From: Calothrix sp. NIES-4101
GTDB lineage: Bacteria; Cyanobacteriota; Cyanobacteriia; Cyanobacteriales; Nostocaceae
Direction of reading: 5' to 3'
Length of the DNA stretch: 64,000 nucleotides
Assembly (NCBI GenBank): GCA_004296455.1
Contig: AP018280.1
Coordinates: 6,374,794 to 6,438,793 of the forward strand
Shown: piece after piece, positions 37,341 to 45,451 of the stretch
Layout of the letters: every line of letters begins with the position of its first letter
Position numbering within the stretch: position 1 is the first letter of the stretch
The notes under the pieces: generated by a model
What the model saw: the letters and a program-made list of their open reading frames with translations, nothing else
Told to the model about the DNA's origin: nothing
The model's database searches: none
Made by a program: the position numbers and the translations under genes

Positions 37341-39476
37341 ATGGCAAAAAACTGGGCAATCGCTATAGGCATAAATCAATATCACTTTCTCCAACCTCTA
37401 GCTTGCGCCCAGGCTGATGCTGAGGCGCTTCGAGGTTTATTGGTATCTAATGGGGGCTTCAGACAGCAGCAGTCTTTGCTGATGAGCGATAGTTCTCCAC
37501 CGATTGGAGATAGACCAACTTTCCCGACAAAAGATCATATTTTGCTACTTCTTGAGGATTTAGCGGCTGCTTGTTGGCGATCGCAAGACCGTGTATGGTT
37601 TTTCTTCAGTGGTTATGGAATACACCACAATGGCAAGGATTATTTGATGCCAGTCGATGGCAAGCCCGAATTTGTCGAGGAGACAGGCATTGAAATTGCC
37701 ACAATTATGCATACTTTGCACAGCGTCAATGTCAATGCATTAATGTTGCTTGATATTAACCGTGCCTTTACAACTCAAGGGCTGGATACGTTTGTGGGAC
37801 AAGAAATCATTGAACTAGCACAAGAGTTGCAAGTTCCTTTGATTCTCTCGTGTCAGCCGGAACAATTTTCCTACGAAAGCACCGAACTTGGACATGGCTT
37901 TTTTACAGCAGCGCTCTTAGAAGCACTGAGTTCGGATCATGGCAAAACTTTAGGCGAGTTAGAAGCCTATCTTAGCGTTCGGACACCAGAATTATGTCAA
38001 TATTACTGGCGACCGACGCAAAACCCTGTAACTGTTATTACTTCAAGCAAGCAGGTCATTTTGGGAAACTCTGAACTTGAAAACGATATGGATGCTGCTG
38101 CGATAGTGGTATCTGAAGAAATTTTTGCACAAGCGATCGCAGCTCCTTCTTTAGAAGAAAATGTTCCTAGTAACTATTCGCAGTTCCATCCACCAGCACA
38201 TTCACAAATCAACTCGAATAGTTACCCAACCAACAACTCTAGTAATTATTCGCAGCTAATTAAGAATTCCGCCGGTACTAGTTTTGGCAAACAAAATTAT
38301 GTTCATCCCGGAGTCCAGGAACCAATTCAACGTTCGTTACCGCCCTCACTTCCCCCCGCCAAATCAAAAGTAGAAATATCGCAACCGATTTCTGGGATTC
38401 CTAAAATCCACACCGCCAGTCAGGAAACAAATACAGGTCTTCCTTTTTGGATGCAGGTACTACTCTGGGGTGGGAGTATGACTTTATTGATAGGAATGAT
38501 AATTATTTTGTTATTCCGCCATCATGCTGATTCCAAGGTTGAGCAAACATACTCAGTACCACCCAACCCCAATCCTGATGAGTCATCATTTGTGCAAACG
38601 CTCCCCGATGCTGCATCTGCACCAAAAACACCAGGGACTCAGGCACAGGTTCCATCGGCGACACCAACTACACCAGCAATAAAACCAACTCCAACGCCAA
38701 CAGTCAGTCCATCTCCAGCAAACTTACCTTCAGTTAACCCTGCTGTAATTAATTCACCGACTGATGTACCAACTGATTTACCTGCTGATGCACCGACAGT
38801 AGATGAAACAACACCAACACCAACACCAACACCAACACCAACACCCACAGCAACAGTTCCAGTAGTTATCGAACCATCCGAAACTCAAAGCCGGAAACAG
38901 GCGTTGTCTGAGTTAAACAAATTATCCCTAAGTCCCAATCAAGCCAGTGAGCTAGTATTAGCGATCGCATCTGCACGTAAAATTAAGCCAAATGAACCAC
39001 GTTACGGCGAAGCGCAGGTCAATATCCAAATGTGGAATAGTATGATATTTGAACTCGCCAACCAACGCGCCAAAAAACGTCAATATTCTTCAGCAATCGC
39101 CGCCGCTCAATTAATTAGCAGTTCGGAAGCATTACATCCACAAGCAAAAATAGCCATCAACCAATGGCGACAGCAAGCAAAACAATATTTGAGTAATAAA
39201 ACACTTATCCAAGCTGCCACCGGTTTAATTAAACCCGGACAAGCATCTACTTACAACCGCGCCATCGAAGTCGCCAAAAAAGTCTCCAAAGGCGAACCGG
39301 GCTTCGACATTGCTCAAAAATCCATCGATACATGGAGCAAAGAAATTTTCAAACTTGCTAAAAACCGCGCCGCCAACGGAGAAAGGAAAGCAGCTATTGC
39401 GACAGCTACTTTAGTTCCCCAAGGAACCCCCGCTTACGACGCAGCCCAAAAAGCAATTCAAAGGTGGAAAAATTAG
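37341..39476 (+). CDS. membrane pseudo-orthocaspase (YN type) with C-terminal repeats
   Basis: This 711-residue protein opens with a caspase/metacaspase p20-like domain (residues 1-240; WAIAIGINQYHFLQPLACAQADA). The catalytic dyad is replaced: Tyr92 stands for His in FFFSGYGIH, and Asn140 stands for Cys in LLDINRA. It is therefore most likely a non-proteolytic pseudo-orthocaspase of the YN kind already described from cyanobacteria. A Ser/Asn/Pro-rich linker, one transmembrane helix (about 370-393) and a Thr-Pro repeat follow. The C-terminal 180 residues hold four helical repeats around a YxxAQxxIxxW motif (EPRYGEAQ, EPGFDIAQ, TPAYDAAQ). A binding or scaffold role at the membrane is inference. 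It converges on the next gene through a perfect palindrome. Confidence 0.88.
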   Translation: MAKNWAIAIGINQYHFLQPLACAQADAEALRGLLVSNGGFRQQQSLLMSDSSPPIGDRPTFPTKDHILLLLEDLAAACWRSQDRVWFFFSGYGIHHNGKDYLMPVDGKPEFVEETGIEIATIMHTLHSVNVNALMLLDINRAFTTQGLDTFVGQEIIELAQELQVPLILSCQPEQFSYESTELGHGFFTAALLEALSSDHGKTLGELEAYLSVRTPELCQYYWRPTQNPVTVITSSKQVILGNSELENDMDAAAIVVSEEIFAQAIAAPSLEENVPSNYSQFHPPAHSQINSNSYPTNNSSNYSQLIKNSAGTSFGKQNYVHPGVQEPIQRSLPPSLPPAKSKVEISQPISGIPKIHTASQETNTGLPFWMQVLLWGGSMTLLIGMIIILLFRHHADSKVEQTYSVPPNPNPDESSFVQTLPDAASAPKTPGTQAQVPSATPTTPAIKPTPTPTVSPSPANLPSVNPAVINSPTDVPTDLPADAPTVDETTPTPTPTPTPTPTATVPVVIEPSETQSRKQALSELNKLSLSPNQASELVLAIASARKIKPNEPRYGEAQVNIQMWNSMIFELANQRAKKRQYSSAIAAAQLISSSEALHPQAKIAINQWRQQAKQYLSNKTLIQAATGLIKPGQASTYNRAIEVAKKVSKGEPGFDIAQKSIDTWSKEIFKLAKNRAANGERKAAIATATLVPQGTPAYDAAQKAIQRWKN
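38811..38846 (+). repeat. six-unit ACACCA tandem repeat coding Thr-Pro
   Basis: The hexamer ACACCA is repeated almost perfectly six times and encodes alternating Thr and Pro in the linker of the pseudo-orthocaspase. Its length could vary by slippage without breaking the frame. Confidence 0.9.
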
Positions 39477-39492
39477 CTCTGAGCCTGAAAAT

Positions 39493-39522
39493 AAGTGAGA
39501 GAGGCAATTGCCTCTCTCACTT
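39493..39522. terminator. perfect 30-bp palindrome between convergent genes
   Basis: AAGTGAGAGAGGCAA is followed directly by its exact reverse complement, giving a 15-bp stem. It stands 16 bp after one stop codon and 3 bp from the opposing one, so it probably ends transcription in both directions, although T runs are short. Confidence 0.75.
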
Positions 39523-39525
39523 CGA

Positions 39526-39915
39526 TTAACAATATTGAGAAATATCCTCCCCACATTCATCAGCCAAGTAACACAACGCCCGAAACCGTAAACCAACAAC
39601 CTCGTCGTATAAGGGATTCAACTTACACATTGGCGGAATGTGAAACAAGGTTTTGCCGAATAGTTTAACGTCGCGTTCAAATGGACATTGTGCGGGGATC
39701 GACTGACAAATCCGGTGGGCAAAATAGCGATCGCGAATTTGAATATTATCTATCCAATTCCGCAATGGCTTAAAAACATCACGTCTTGTTTTCTGAAAAA
39801 CTGGATTCTGGTGAGTAAAGCTTTTATCGTTGGCTTCGTCGTTGACTTCTGCGCGATCGAGAGATACCCAGCTGGCGAAAAAAATCTTTTTACTGGTATT
39901 TCCAAATACCTTCAT
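39526..39915 (-). CDS. Mo-dependent nitrogenase C-terminus-like protein
   Basis: This 129-residue protein carries the domain named Mo-dependent nitrogenase C-terminus in cyanobacterial annotations. It is recognised by RDRYFAHRICQSIPAQCPFERD, FGKTLFHIPPMCKLNPLY and RFRALCYLADECGEDI. Despite the name, the biochemical role is unknown. Five Cys and several His residues hint at metal or redox binding, but this is not established. The N-terminal 50 residues are variable. The stop lies 3 bp from the palindrome shared with the convergent pseudo-orthocaspase gene. Its presence fits a diazotrophic, Nostoc-like host but proves nothing about nitrogen fixation. Confidence 0.8.
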   Translation of the reverse strand: MKVFGNTSKKIFFASWVSLDRAEVNDEANDKSFTHQNPVFQKTRRDVFKPLRNWIDNIQIRDRYFAHRICQSIPAQCPFERDVKLFGKTLFHIPPMCKLNPLYDEVVGLRFRALCYLADECGEDISQYC

Positions 39916-40458
39916 GGTTCACTCCTCTCTATAATTGAGGGTTTTGAACTGGTTTTCAATACTGAGTAGATGAAAGACATCTACGACTTACTATTAGCTA
40001 ACTATCTCTCCCGGAAGAACTGGCTAGGAACCTAAATTACAATCTCGGTGTAAAGTATAAAACGGGAGCGACCCGAATTAAGTTCATTTACTATCTACGT
40101 CCAGTTAATCGCAAATTCCTGACGAATGGTAGTCAGGCGTTACAATTTTGTTCATAACTTGACATACTTAAGATTTTAATAAAGACATCTATCTTTGGAC
40201 ACATATATATCCATTTTTTGCACAGTTTTTTGTGGAGATAAATGACTTTATCATAGACTAATACCTATAGTAAGTATTAATGCTGGGTTGTGTTTTGGAA
40301 AATTCTCCATTCACAAACGAAGTGAATACGATTAGATAGGTTCCCAGATATTACAAAATAGTTGACTAAGTTGATTTTATGGGAATTGCAAGCGGTAAAA
40401 AGTGAGCTATGCTACTGGTTCCCAAAAACAAAAGTAATAAATATTACATTGAAGACTA
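39916..40458. other. divergent spacer upstream of the ArsB/NhaD-type permease
   Basis: This 543-bp spacer has a 7-bp hairpin GTAGATG/CATCTAC with a 5-nt loop at 39966-39984 and a smaller CGGG/CCCG hairpin near 40061. No riboswitch class is recognised, and the open frames in it overlap the permease start in another frame. Confidence 0.5.
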
Positions 40459-41667
40459 GTGATTGTCCTCAAGTTTTTAACCTACTGTATATTAGGGCTA
40501 ACCTACCTGGGCTTAGGCATGGGTTATATTCCCGGCTTACGAATGAATCGTGCCACTATCGCCCTAGTGGGGTCAAGTTTTTTAATTGCTCTAGGGGTAA
40601 TAGATTTACAGAGTGCATGGCAAGCGATAGATGCTAATACCATCGTATTTTTGTTGAGCATGATGGTAGTCAATGCGAACTTAGCCTATGCGGGATTTTT
40701 TCCGCGTGCGTTATTGGTGTTATTGAGTTTTACTCGTAGCCCATTTGGATTGTTGATAGCTTTAACTCTTGGTAGCGGTGTCATGTCAGCGTTTTTTCTC
40801 AATGACACACTAGCGCTGGTGCTAACTCCGCTAACTCTGACTCTGGCTCAAGCCTTAAATTTGAATCCCATCCCCTATTTATTGACAATGGCAGCAGCGA
40901 CGAATGTTGGTTCGGTTGCAACCCTGAGTGGCAATCCCCAAAACATTTTGATTGCTTCGTTTTCTGGTATTGCCTATCTTGATTTTCTCAAAGCATTGCT
41001 ACCAATTGCTGTAGCAGGTATGGCAATTCAAATTATCTTACTGTGGCTATTGTATCCAGAAGTGCGATCGCTTGTGGCGGTGAATCAACCTAGCGAGAAG
41101 CTCAACCTCAGCAAGCCATTCATTTATCAGCCTTTATTCAAAAAAACCATCATTATTACAACTGGACTGTTAATAGCTTTTGCGGCTGGTTTACCTTTAG
41201 CTCAATCAGCCCTAGTTGCCGCCAGCTTATTATTAATCACCCGTCGTCTGAAACCTCAGCGCATCCTCAAAAAAGTAGATTGGAATTTACTCGTGATGTT
41301 TTCTGGGTTATTTATCCTTAGCAAAGTCACTCAAAAATTAAATCTCATTCAACCATTTACTCAAGTAATTGATACATCTGCTGGTTTAATTACCGTGACT
41401 TCCATTGTGTCTAATTTAATCTCTAACGTTTCGGCGGTGTTACTTCTCGAACCCCTAATCCCCAAAGATAATCCTCAGTCGTGGTTATTACTGGCTGCGG
41501 CTTTAACCCTTGCAGGTAATTTAACTTTATTTGGTTCTGTGGCAAATTTGATAGTTGTGGAAGCCGCAGCAGATTCAGGCTATCGTTTAACGTTTTGGGA
41601 ACATTTGCGTTTTGGATTACCTTTGACAACGTTAACGTTATTTTTGGTTTACTTTTGGGTAAGTTAA
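40459..41667 (+). CDS. ArsB/NhaD-superfamily anion permease
   Basis: This 402-residue inner-membrane permease has 10 to 12 hydrophobic helices. The two halves carry the family pattern: AFFLNDTLALVLTPLTL with NVGSVATLSGNPQNIL in the first half, and VSNLISNVSAVLLLEPL with LTLAGNLTLFGSVANLIV in the second. This marks the ion transporter superfamily of ArsB, NhaD and SLC13-type carriers. The substrate could be arsenite, dicarboxylate, sulfate or sodium/proton; nothing nearby (no arsR or arsC) decides. The start is a GTG at 40459, which keeps the first helix whole; a Met 20 codons later is the alternative. It is monocistronic. Confidence 0.85.
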   Translation: MIVLKFLTYCILGLTYLGLGMGYIPGLRMNRATIALVGSSFLIALGVIDLQSAWQAIDANTIVFLLSMMVVNANLAYAGFFPRALLVLLSFTRSPFGLLIALTLGSGVMSAFFLNDTLALVLTPLTLTLAQALNLNPIPYLLTMAAATNVGSVATLSGNPQNILIASFSGIAYLDFLKALLPIAVAGMAIQIILLWLLYPEVRSLVAVNQPSEKLNLSKPFIYQPLFKKTIIITTGLLIAFAAGLPLAQSALVAASLLLITRRLKPQRILKKVDWNLLVMFSGLFILSKVTQKLNLIQPFTQVIDTSAGLITVTSIVSNLISNVSAVLLLEPLIPKDNPQSWLLLAAALTLAGNLTLFGSVANLIVVEAAADSGYRLTFWEHLRFGLPLTTLTLFLVYFWVS

Positions 41668-41853
41668 GCAGTAAGGATTGTAGATTATAGTTTGCCAAAG
41701 CCAGGAAAAGTTTTAGCTGATTCTTTATTTGGCAACATGATCTTTTCCCCATACAATCGAAGAATAGGCTTGTGTTTTAAATAACACTGGCTGCAACATC
41801 TTTCAATTTATTAATTAAAAATTTAGGGTATAAGGGCTATAAACATAACCTCA

Positions 41854-42786
41854 ATGATGGTAGACAGGATTAACGATATCTTTTGGCAAGCGCAACAAGG
41901 CAGTGTTGCAGCCATTATTCAGGTGCTAAACCAAAGACTGGCAGATTCAGGTGTCAGAACTAGGGCAATTTTCGATAATGGTGTTTTGCAGTTACTATGT
42001 GAAGCTTACACCCAAGAACAACTAGAAAAAACAGCTTTAGTTCCACAAATCGGTGCAATTCTCAAATCCATAGCACCGAGAAATATTTATCGAATTAATA
42101 TTAATTCCCGCATTGTTCGCGAACAACAATTACTTTGGCTAGAGGAAATTCACCGTGATCCCGAAAATCAATTACTTTGGTCAGAGGAAATTATTTTAGA
42201 TAAGCCTGGTTTTTTTGAGCAATTAATTCAAGATTTGCAAGAGCGGAAAATAGAAACTGCAAAAACTAATTTTCCCAAGGTGAATGCTTCACATGCAATC
42301 ATAATTGCTAATAAAAATAAGCCAAAAAAATCTGTCTGGGGATGGATATTGCTTGCGACTAGTATATGCATGTTTTTGGCAATGGTTAGTGTCGCTCTAT
42401 ATTTTTTGCTGGGCGATCGCTTAAAAGAATTACAGCAACCAGATAATTCCCAATCATTTATACCAGCAGGTAAGTCCTTAGATGCACAAAATACCAACCA
42501 GTTAACATCAGAAAATTCATCTGGAGAAACCAATCAAAATAGGGTAATGCGATCGCCAGATTATTTTGCTAGTGCAGTTAGAATTGCCAATGAAGCAGCA
42601 GATGTTGGTAAAAAGGCAAAAACCTCGACTCAGTGGTTAGAATTGGCTGCTAACTGGCAAAGAGCTTCAGACTTAATGGCTAAGGTTCAACCTAACCACA
42701 GTCGCTATGAAGAAGCACAGATTCGGACGAAACTATATCGGCACTACAGCGAAGAATCACAAAAAGAAGCCGAGAAAAAGAAATAA
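41854..42786 (+). CDS. membrane-anchored hypothetical protein
   Basis: I cannot name this 310-residue protein. An N-terminal soluble domain (about 1-125; DIFWQAQQGSVAAIIQVLNQRLADSGVRTRA, IVREQQLLWLEEI) is followed by a basic segment, one membrane helix (WGWILLATSICMFLAMVSVALYFLL, about 165-190) and a helical C-terminal part ending QPNHSRYEEAQIRTKLY. That last motif resembles the YxxAQ repeats of the pseudo-orthocaspase at 37.3 kb. The general plan (soluble head, single helix, repeat tail) is also shared. Two adjacent ATG codons open the gene at 41854. Confidence 0.65.
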   Translation: MMVDRINDIFWQAQQGSVAAIIQVLNQRLADSGVRTRAIFDNGVLQLLCEAYTQEQLEKTALVPQIGAILKSIAPRNIYRININSRIVREQQLLWLEEIHRDPENQLLWSEEIILDKPGFFEQLIQDLQERKIETAKTNFPKVNASHAIIIANKNKPKKSVWGWILLATSICMFLAMVSVALYFLLGDRLKELQQPDNSQSFIPAGKSLDAQNTNQLTSENSSGETNQNRVMRSPDYFASAVRIANEAADVGKKAKTSTQWLELAANWQRASDLMAKVQPNHSRYEEAQIRTKLYRHYSEESQKEAEKKK

Positions 42787-42888
42787 TTAGAAAAATAATT
42801 AAAGAAATAATTACGACTGTATGGTGAACCTAATCACCCAAAAGCCTGATTCAAGCTGAACCGAGTAGTATCGCTGAGTATTATTTCC

Positions 42889-42942
42889 TTCACAAAATGA
42901 AATGTTTCGGTAAAATTAGTTAAAGCAACTACATTTTGTGAA
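42889..42942 (+). promoter_or_regulatory. 11-bp inverted repeat in the exporter gene leader
   Basis: TTCACAAAATG (42889-42899) and CATTTTGTGAA (42932-42942) are perfectly complementary over 11 bp with a 32-nt gap. The second arm ends 20 bp before the exporter start codon. It could be a repressor site or an mRNA hairpin near the ribosome binding region. Confidence 0.45.
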
Positions 42943-42962
42943 ACAAAGGCTTCAGCAACCCC

Positions 42963-44069
42963 ATGCAGATAAACGAGCGTGCATCGCGACTTCCCCTAGC
43001 TCCGCTATTACTAATTGCACCGTTTTTCCTTTGGGGAACGGCGATGGTAGCAATGAAAGGTGCAATTGCCCATACTTCACCTTTATTTATGGCGGGGATA
43101 CGAATTTTACCTGCTGGCATCTTAATTTTGATTTTTGCTGCCTTCATGGGTAAACCTCAACCGCAAGGTTGGAAAGCGTGGTTTTGGATTGGATTGTTTG
43201 CACTGGTGGATGGAACTTTGTTTCAAGGTTTTTTGGCTGAAGGTTTAGTTCGCACTGGTGCAGGTTTAGGCTCGGTAATGATTGACTCCCAACCGATTGC
43301 AGTCGCTCTAATGTCGTTGTGGTTGTTTCAAGAACGGATTGGGTTGTGGGGATGGTTGGGTTTAGCTCTGGGTGTTACGGGTATTAGTTGCATTGGTTTG
43401 CCCGATGAGTGGATTTTAAGTTTGTTCTCAAATCCGATTTTTTCTCATTCCGGTTTGCATCTTCCTGTACTTTCAGCGAGTGAAACAGTTAATTATTTAC
43501 AATCGAATTTACATTTATTACTTGATAGCGGCGAATGGTTAATGTTGCTGGCAGCTTTATCAATGGCTGTGGGAACAGTGATGATTCGCTTTGTTTGTAA
43601 ATATGCTGATCCAGTGACGGCAACCGGATGGCATATGATTTTGGGTGGGTTACCTTTGTGGGGTATTTCCGCTGTTTCGGAGACAGAGCAATGGAGTGGT
43701 TTAGTCGCCTCCGATTGGTTAGCTTTAGGTTATGCGACAATATTTGGTAGCGCGATCGCCTATGCTTTGTTTTTCTATTTTGCTTCGAGTGGAAGTCTGA
43801 CAAGTTTGAGTTCCTTGACCTTTTTGACACCTGTATTTGCATTATTATTTGGCAATTTATTGCTTGGGGAAGTCTTGACAACAGTACAATGGTCGGGTGT
43901 CGGCTTAACTTTAGTAAGTATTTATCTGATTAATCAAAGAGATAATTTTGCTGTCAATAATAAGAAAGTAATTATTCAGGAAATTACAGCCCCACAAACC
44001 GCAAATCCGATCACTTTACCCATACGAGAATCGGAAGTAGGAGTCAAAATTAGGGGTGAAGAGTACTAA
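42963..44069 (+). CDS. EamA/DMT-family exporter
   Basis: This 368-residue membrane protein has two EamA repeats of about five helices each: LLLIAPFFLWGTAMVAMKGAI with GLGSVMIDSQPIAVALMSLWLFQERIGLWGWLGLALG, and LMLLAALSMAVGTVMIRFV with SLTFLTPVFALLFGNLLLGE. It belongs to the drug/metabolite transporter superfamily, whose members export amino acids or other small metabolites; the substrate cannot be told. A soluble loop of about 60 residues between the halves and a polar tail of about 45 residues are extra. The start ATG at 42963 has a weak ribosome binding site and follows an inverted repeat. Confidence 0.88.
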   Translation: MQINERASRLPLAPLLLIAPFFLWGTAMVAMKGAIAHTSPLFMAGIRILPAGILILIFAAFMGKPQPQGWKAWFWIGLFALVDGTLFQGFLAEGLVRTGAGLGSVMIDSQPIAVALMSLWLFQERIGLWGWLGLALGVTGISCIGLPDEWILSLFSNPIFSHSGLHLPVLSASETVNYLQSNLHLLLDSGEWLMLLAALSMAVGTVMIRFVCKYADPVTATGWHMILGGLPLWGISAVSETEQWSGLVASDWLALGYATIFGSAIAYALFFYFASSGSLTSLSSLTFLTPVFALLFGNLLLGEVLTTVQWSGVGLTLVSIYLINQRDNFAVNNKKVIIQEITAPQTANPITLPIRESEVGVKIRGEEY

Positions 44070-44146
44070 ATTAAGGCTTGGCTTTTTGACTTCATCAAAA
44101 ACAACTTCCAATAGGGTTCGGTTAAGCAAAAATGGCTATTAGCGGT

Positions 44147-44170
44147 TAGCTTTTAGCTTTTAGCTTTTAG
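44147..44170. repeat. TAGCTTT heptamer tandem repeat
   Basis: The heptamer TAGCTTT is repeated three times plus a partial unit, the short tandem repeat type common in Nostocales spacers. Confidence 0.9.
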
Positions 44171-44325
44171 AATCAATAGCTTATAGATGATTAAGTCTTA
44201 TTCTTGCCCTTTTCCTCCCTAATCGAACCGGATTCAAACAACTTCTACTAGCAACAATCTGAGAGAGATTCTCCAAAAGGAAGTAATAGATATGATTGGG
44301 CGGAGATACAAGGATTTATGTGTTA

Positions 44326-44485
44326 TACCAATTCTCTAAAATTAAGCTACAGATGGAATCTACGGAACCATTGCTAAATGTAGATTTTTTAATTGCGTAG
44401 CTTTAGCTTCACTCTTCGAGAAGGCTTGCGCCTACGCGACAGCGAGTATTGCGAATTAGTATTACCAGATTTTAGAAAAACGGTA
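44326..44485. mobile_element. 160-bp MITE-like element flanked by TA
   Basis: The left end TACCAATTCTCTAAAAT and the inverted right end TACCGTTTTTCTAAAAT are similar, and the dinucleotide TA stands on both sides, which would suit an IS630/Tc1-type target duplication. The two end types recur, swapped, at 30684-30765. There is no coding content. The interior carries a GC-rich palindromic repeat typical of Nostoc genomes. Confidence 0.55.
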
Positions 44486-44756
44486 TAAGTGAAGTTATGA
44501 ATATTTCCCGATTTCTCTTGTCAATGCAAGGGAAATTTTTTATGTAGATTAAATTTAGCCTTCATATCTATCAAGAGATGGCGTAATCCTCACAAGATTC
44601 TCAAAATTCTCTCCTACATTAATAATAGATATTACCTATTGATAACTCTTCTCTAACTTAATAATAGGAGATGCATGGTACTCATCTTTATTCATCAACG
44701 CCAGATGCATCACTCAATATCTCTTAGTGCTAACAGTAAAACGTAGAGGTTGAGAT

Positions 44757-45320
44757 ATGTTAAAAAATAAATATACGCTCTGGATAAGTTTATTAGTAGT
44801 TGCGGCAGTTGCTTTTGGTGGAGGGATGCTGACACAATATTTATATCCAACACCAGGAATCGCAAAACCCCTCACAGTCTACGGTACAGATGAACAGGCA
44901 AGCACAGTTCAAACCGATTTGTATGTCAGTTTTGACTCTAAGCTTAACCAAACACAACAATTAGAGAAATTATCTACCCTGATTTCCCGTTATAAATTTT
45001 GCGATTTACCAATAGAAATCAAAAGCATCAAAGACGGTATTGCGACAGTGAACTTGGATGAATATGCTTGGTTAAAAGCAGGAAATACACCTCCTTCAAT
45101 TCCCGGTTGTTCGGGAAAAAGTTGGCGTTATGGTTATTTCCAAGGTAGTGCAGGCGGTTATGCGACAACTGTGACGTTAACACGAACTTTTGTGCAACCG
45201 AAATATCCAGGAAATTGGATTAAGGGTGTGCAATTTTATTATGCAGGTAAGCCGATTCAAGATGGTGATTGGGATCATATCAAGTTAGATGGAGTCATCA
45301 CTAGTCAGAATCTTCCGTAA
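44757..45320 (+). CDS. conserved hypothetical periplasmic/membrane-anchored protein
   Basis: I do not recognise this 187-residue protein. The N-terminus has a short basic stretch and one hydrophobic helix (LWISLLVVAAVAFGGGMLTQYLY), so it is exported or anchored. The remaining 150 residues form a small domain (ISRYKFCDLPIEIKSIKDGIATVNLDEYAWLK, then SAGGYATTVTLTRTFVQPKYPGNW) with two Cys that could pair outside the cell membrane. A distant GerMN-like fold is conceivable from the DGIATVNLDE stretch but not supported further. AGAGG 7 nt before the ATG supports the start. Confidence 0.65.
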   Translation: MLKNKYTLWISLLVVAAVAFGGGMLTQYLYPTPGIAKPLTVYGTDEQASTVQTDLYVSFDSKLNQTQQLEKLSTLISRYKFCDLPIEIKSIKDGIATVNLDEYAWLKAGNTPPSIPGCSGKSWRYGYFQGSAGGYATTVTLTRTFVQPKYPGNWIKGVQFYYAGKPIQDGDWDHIKLDGVITSQNLP

Positions 45321-45355
45321 AATTTTCAAACACTCTCTAAGCACAATTCTCTAAA

Positions 45356-45443
45356 TTACCAAGAATGATAGCAGCGATCGCCACAACTAGCATTACCAAT
45401 TCTAAGCGATCGCCTGGGAGATGTTATTATTCCCTCTTGGTAA
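45356..45443. repeat. 9-bp inverted repeat between convergent genes
   Basis: TTACCAAGA (45356-45364) and TCTTGGTAA (45435-45443) are complementary with a 70-nt gap that contains two HIP1 octamers. It fills the space between two convergent stop codons and may help to end both transcripts. Confidence 0.5.
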
Positions 45444-45451
45444 AATAATTG

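Larger units (their letters stand above)
44070..44756. other. repeat-rich spacer
   Basis: This 690-bp spacer holds a TAGCTTT tandem tract at 44147-44170, a MITE-like element at 44326-44485 and, inside it, a GC-rich Nostoc-type repeat (GAAGGCTTGCGCCTACGCG). No gene is seen. Confidence 0.7.

Noticed and set aside
40362-40637. 91-codon frame overlapping the ArsB/NhaD-type permease start
   Set aside because: Out of frame with the clearly conserved permease and without protein features.
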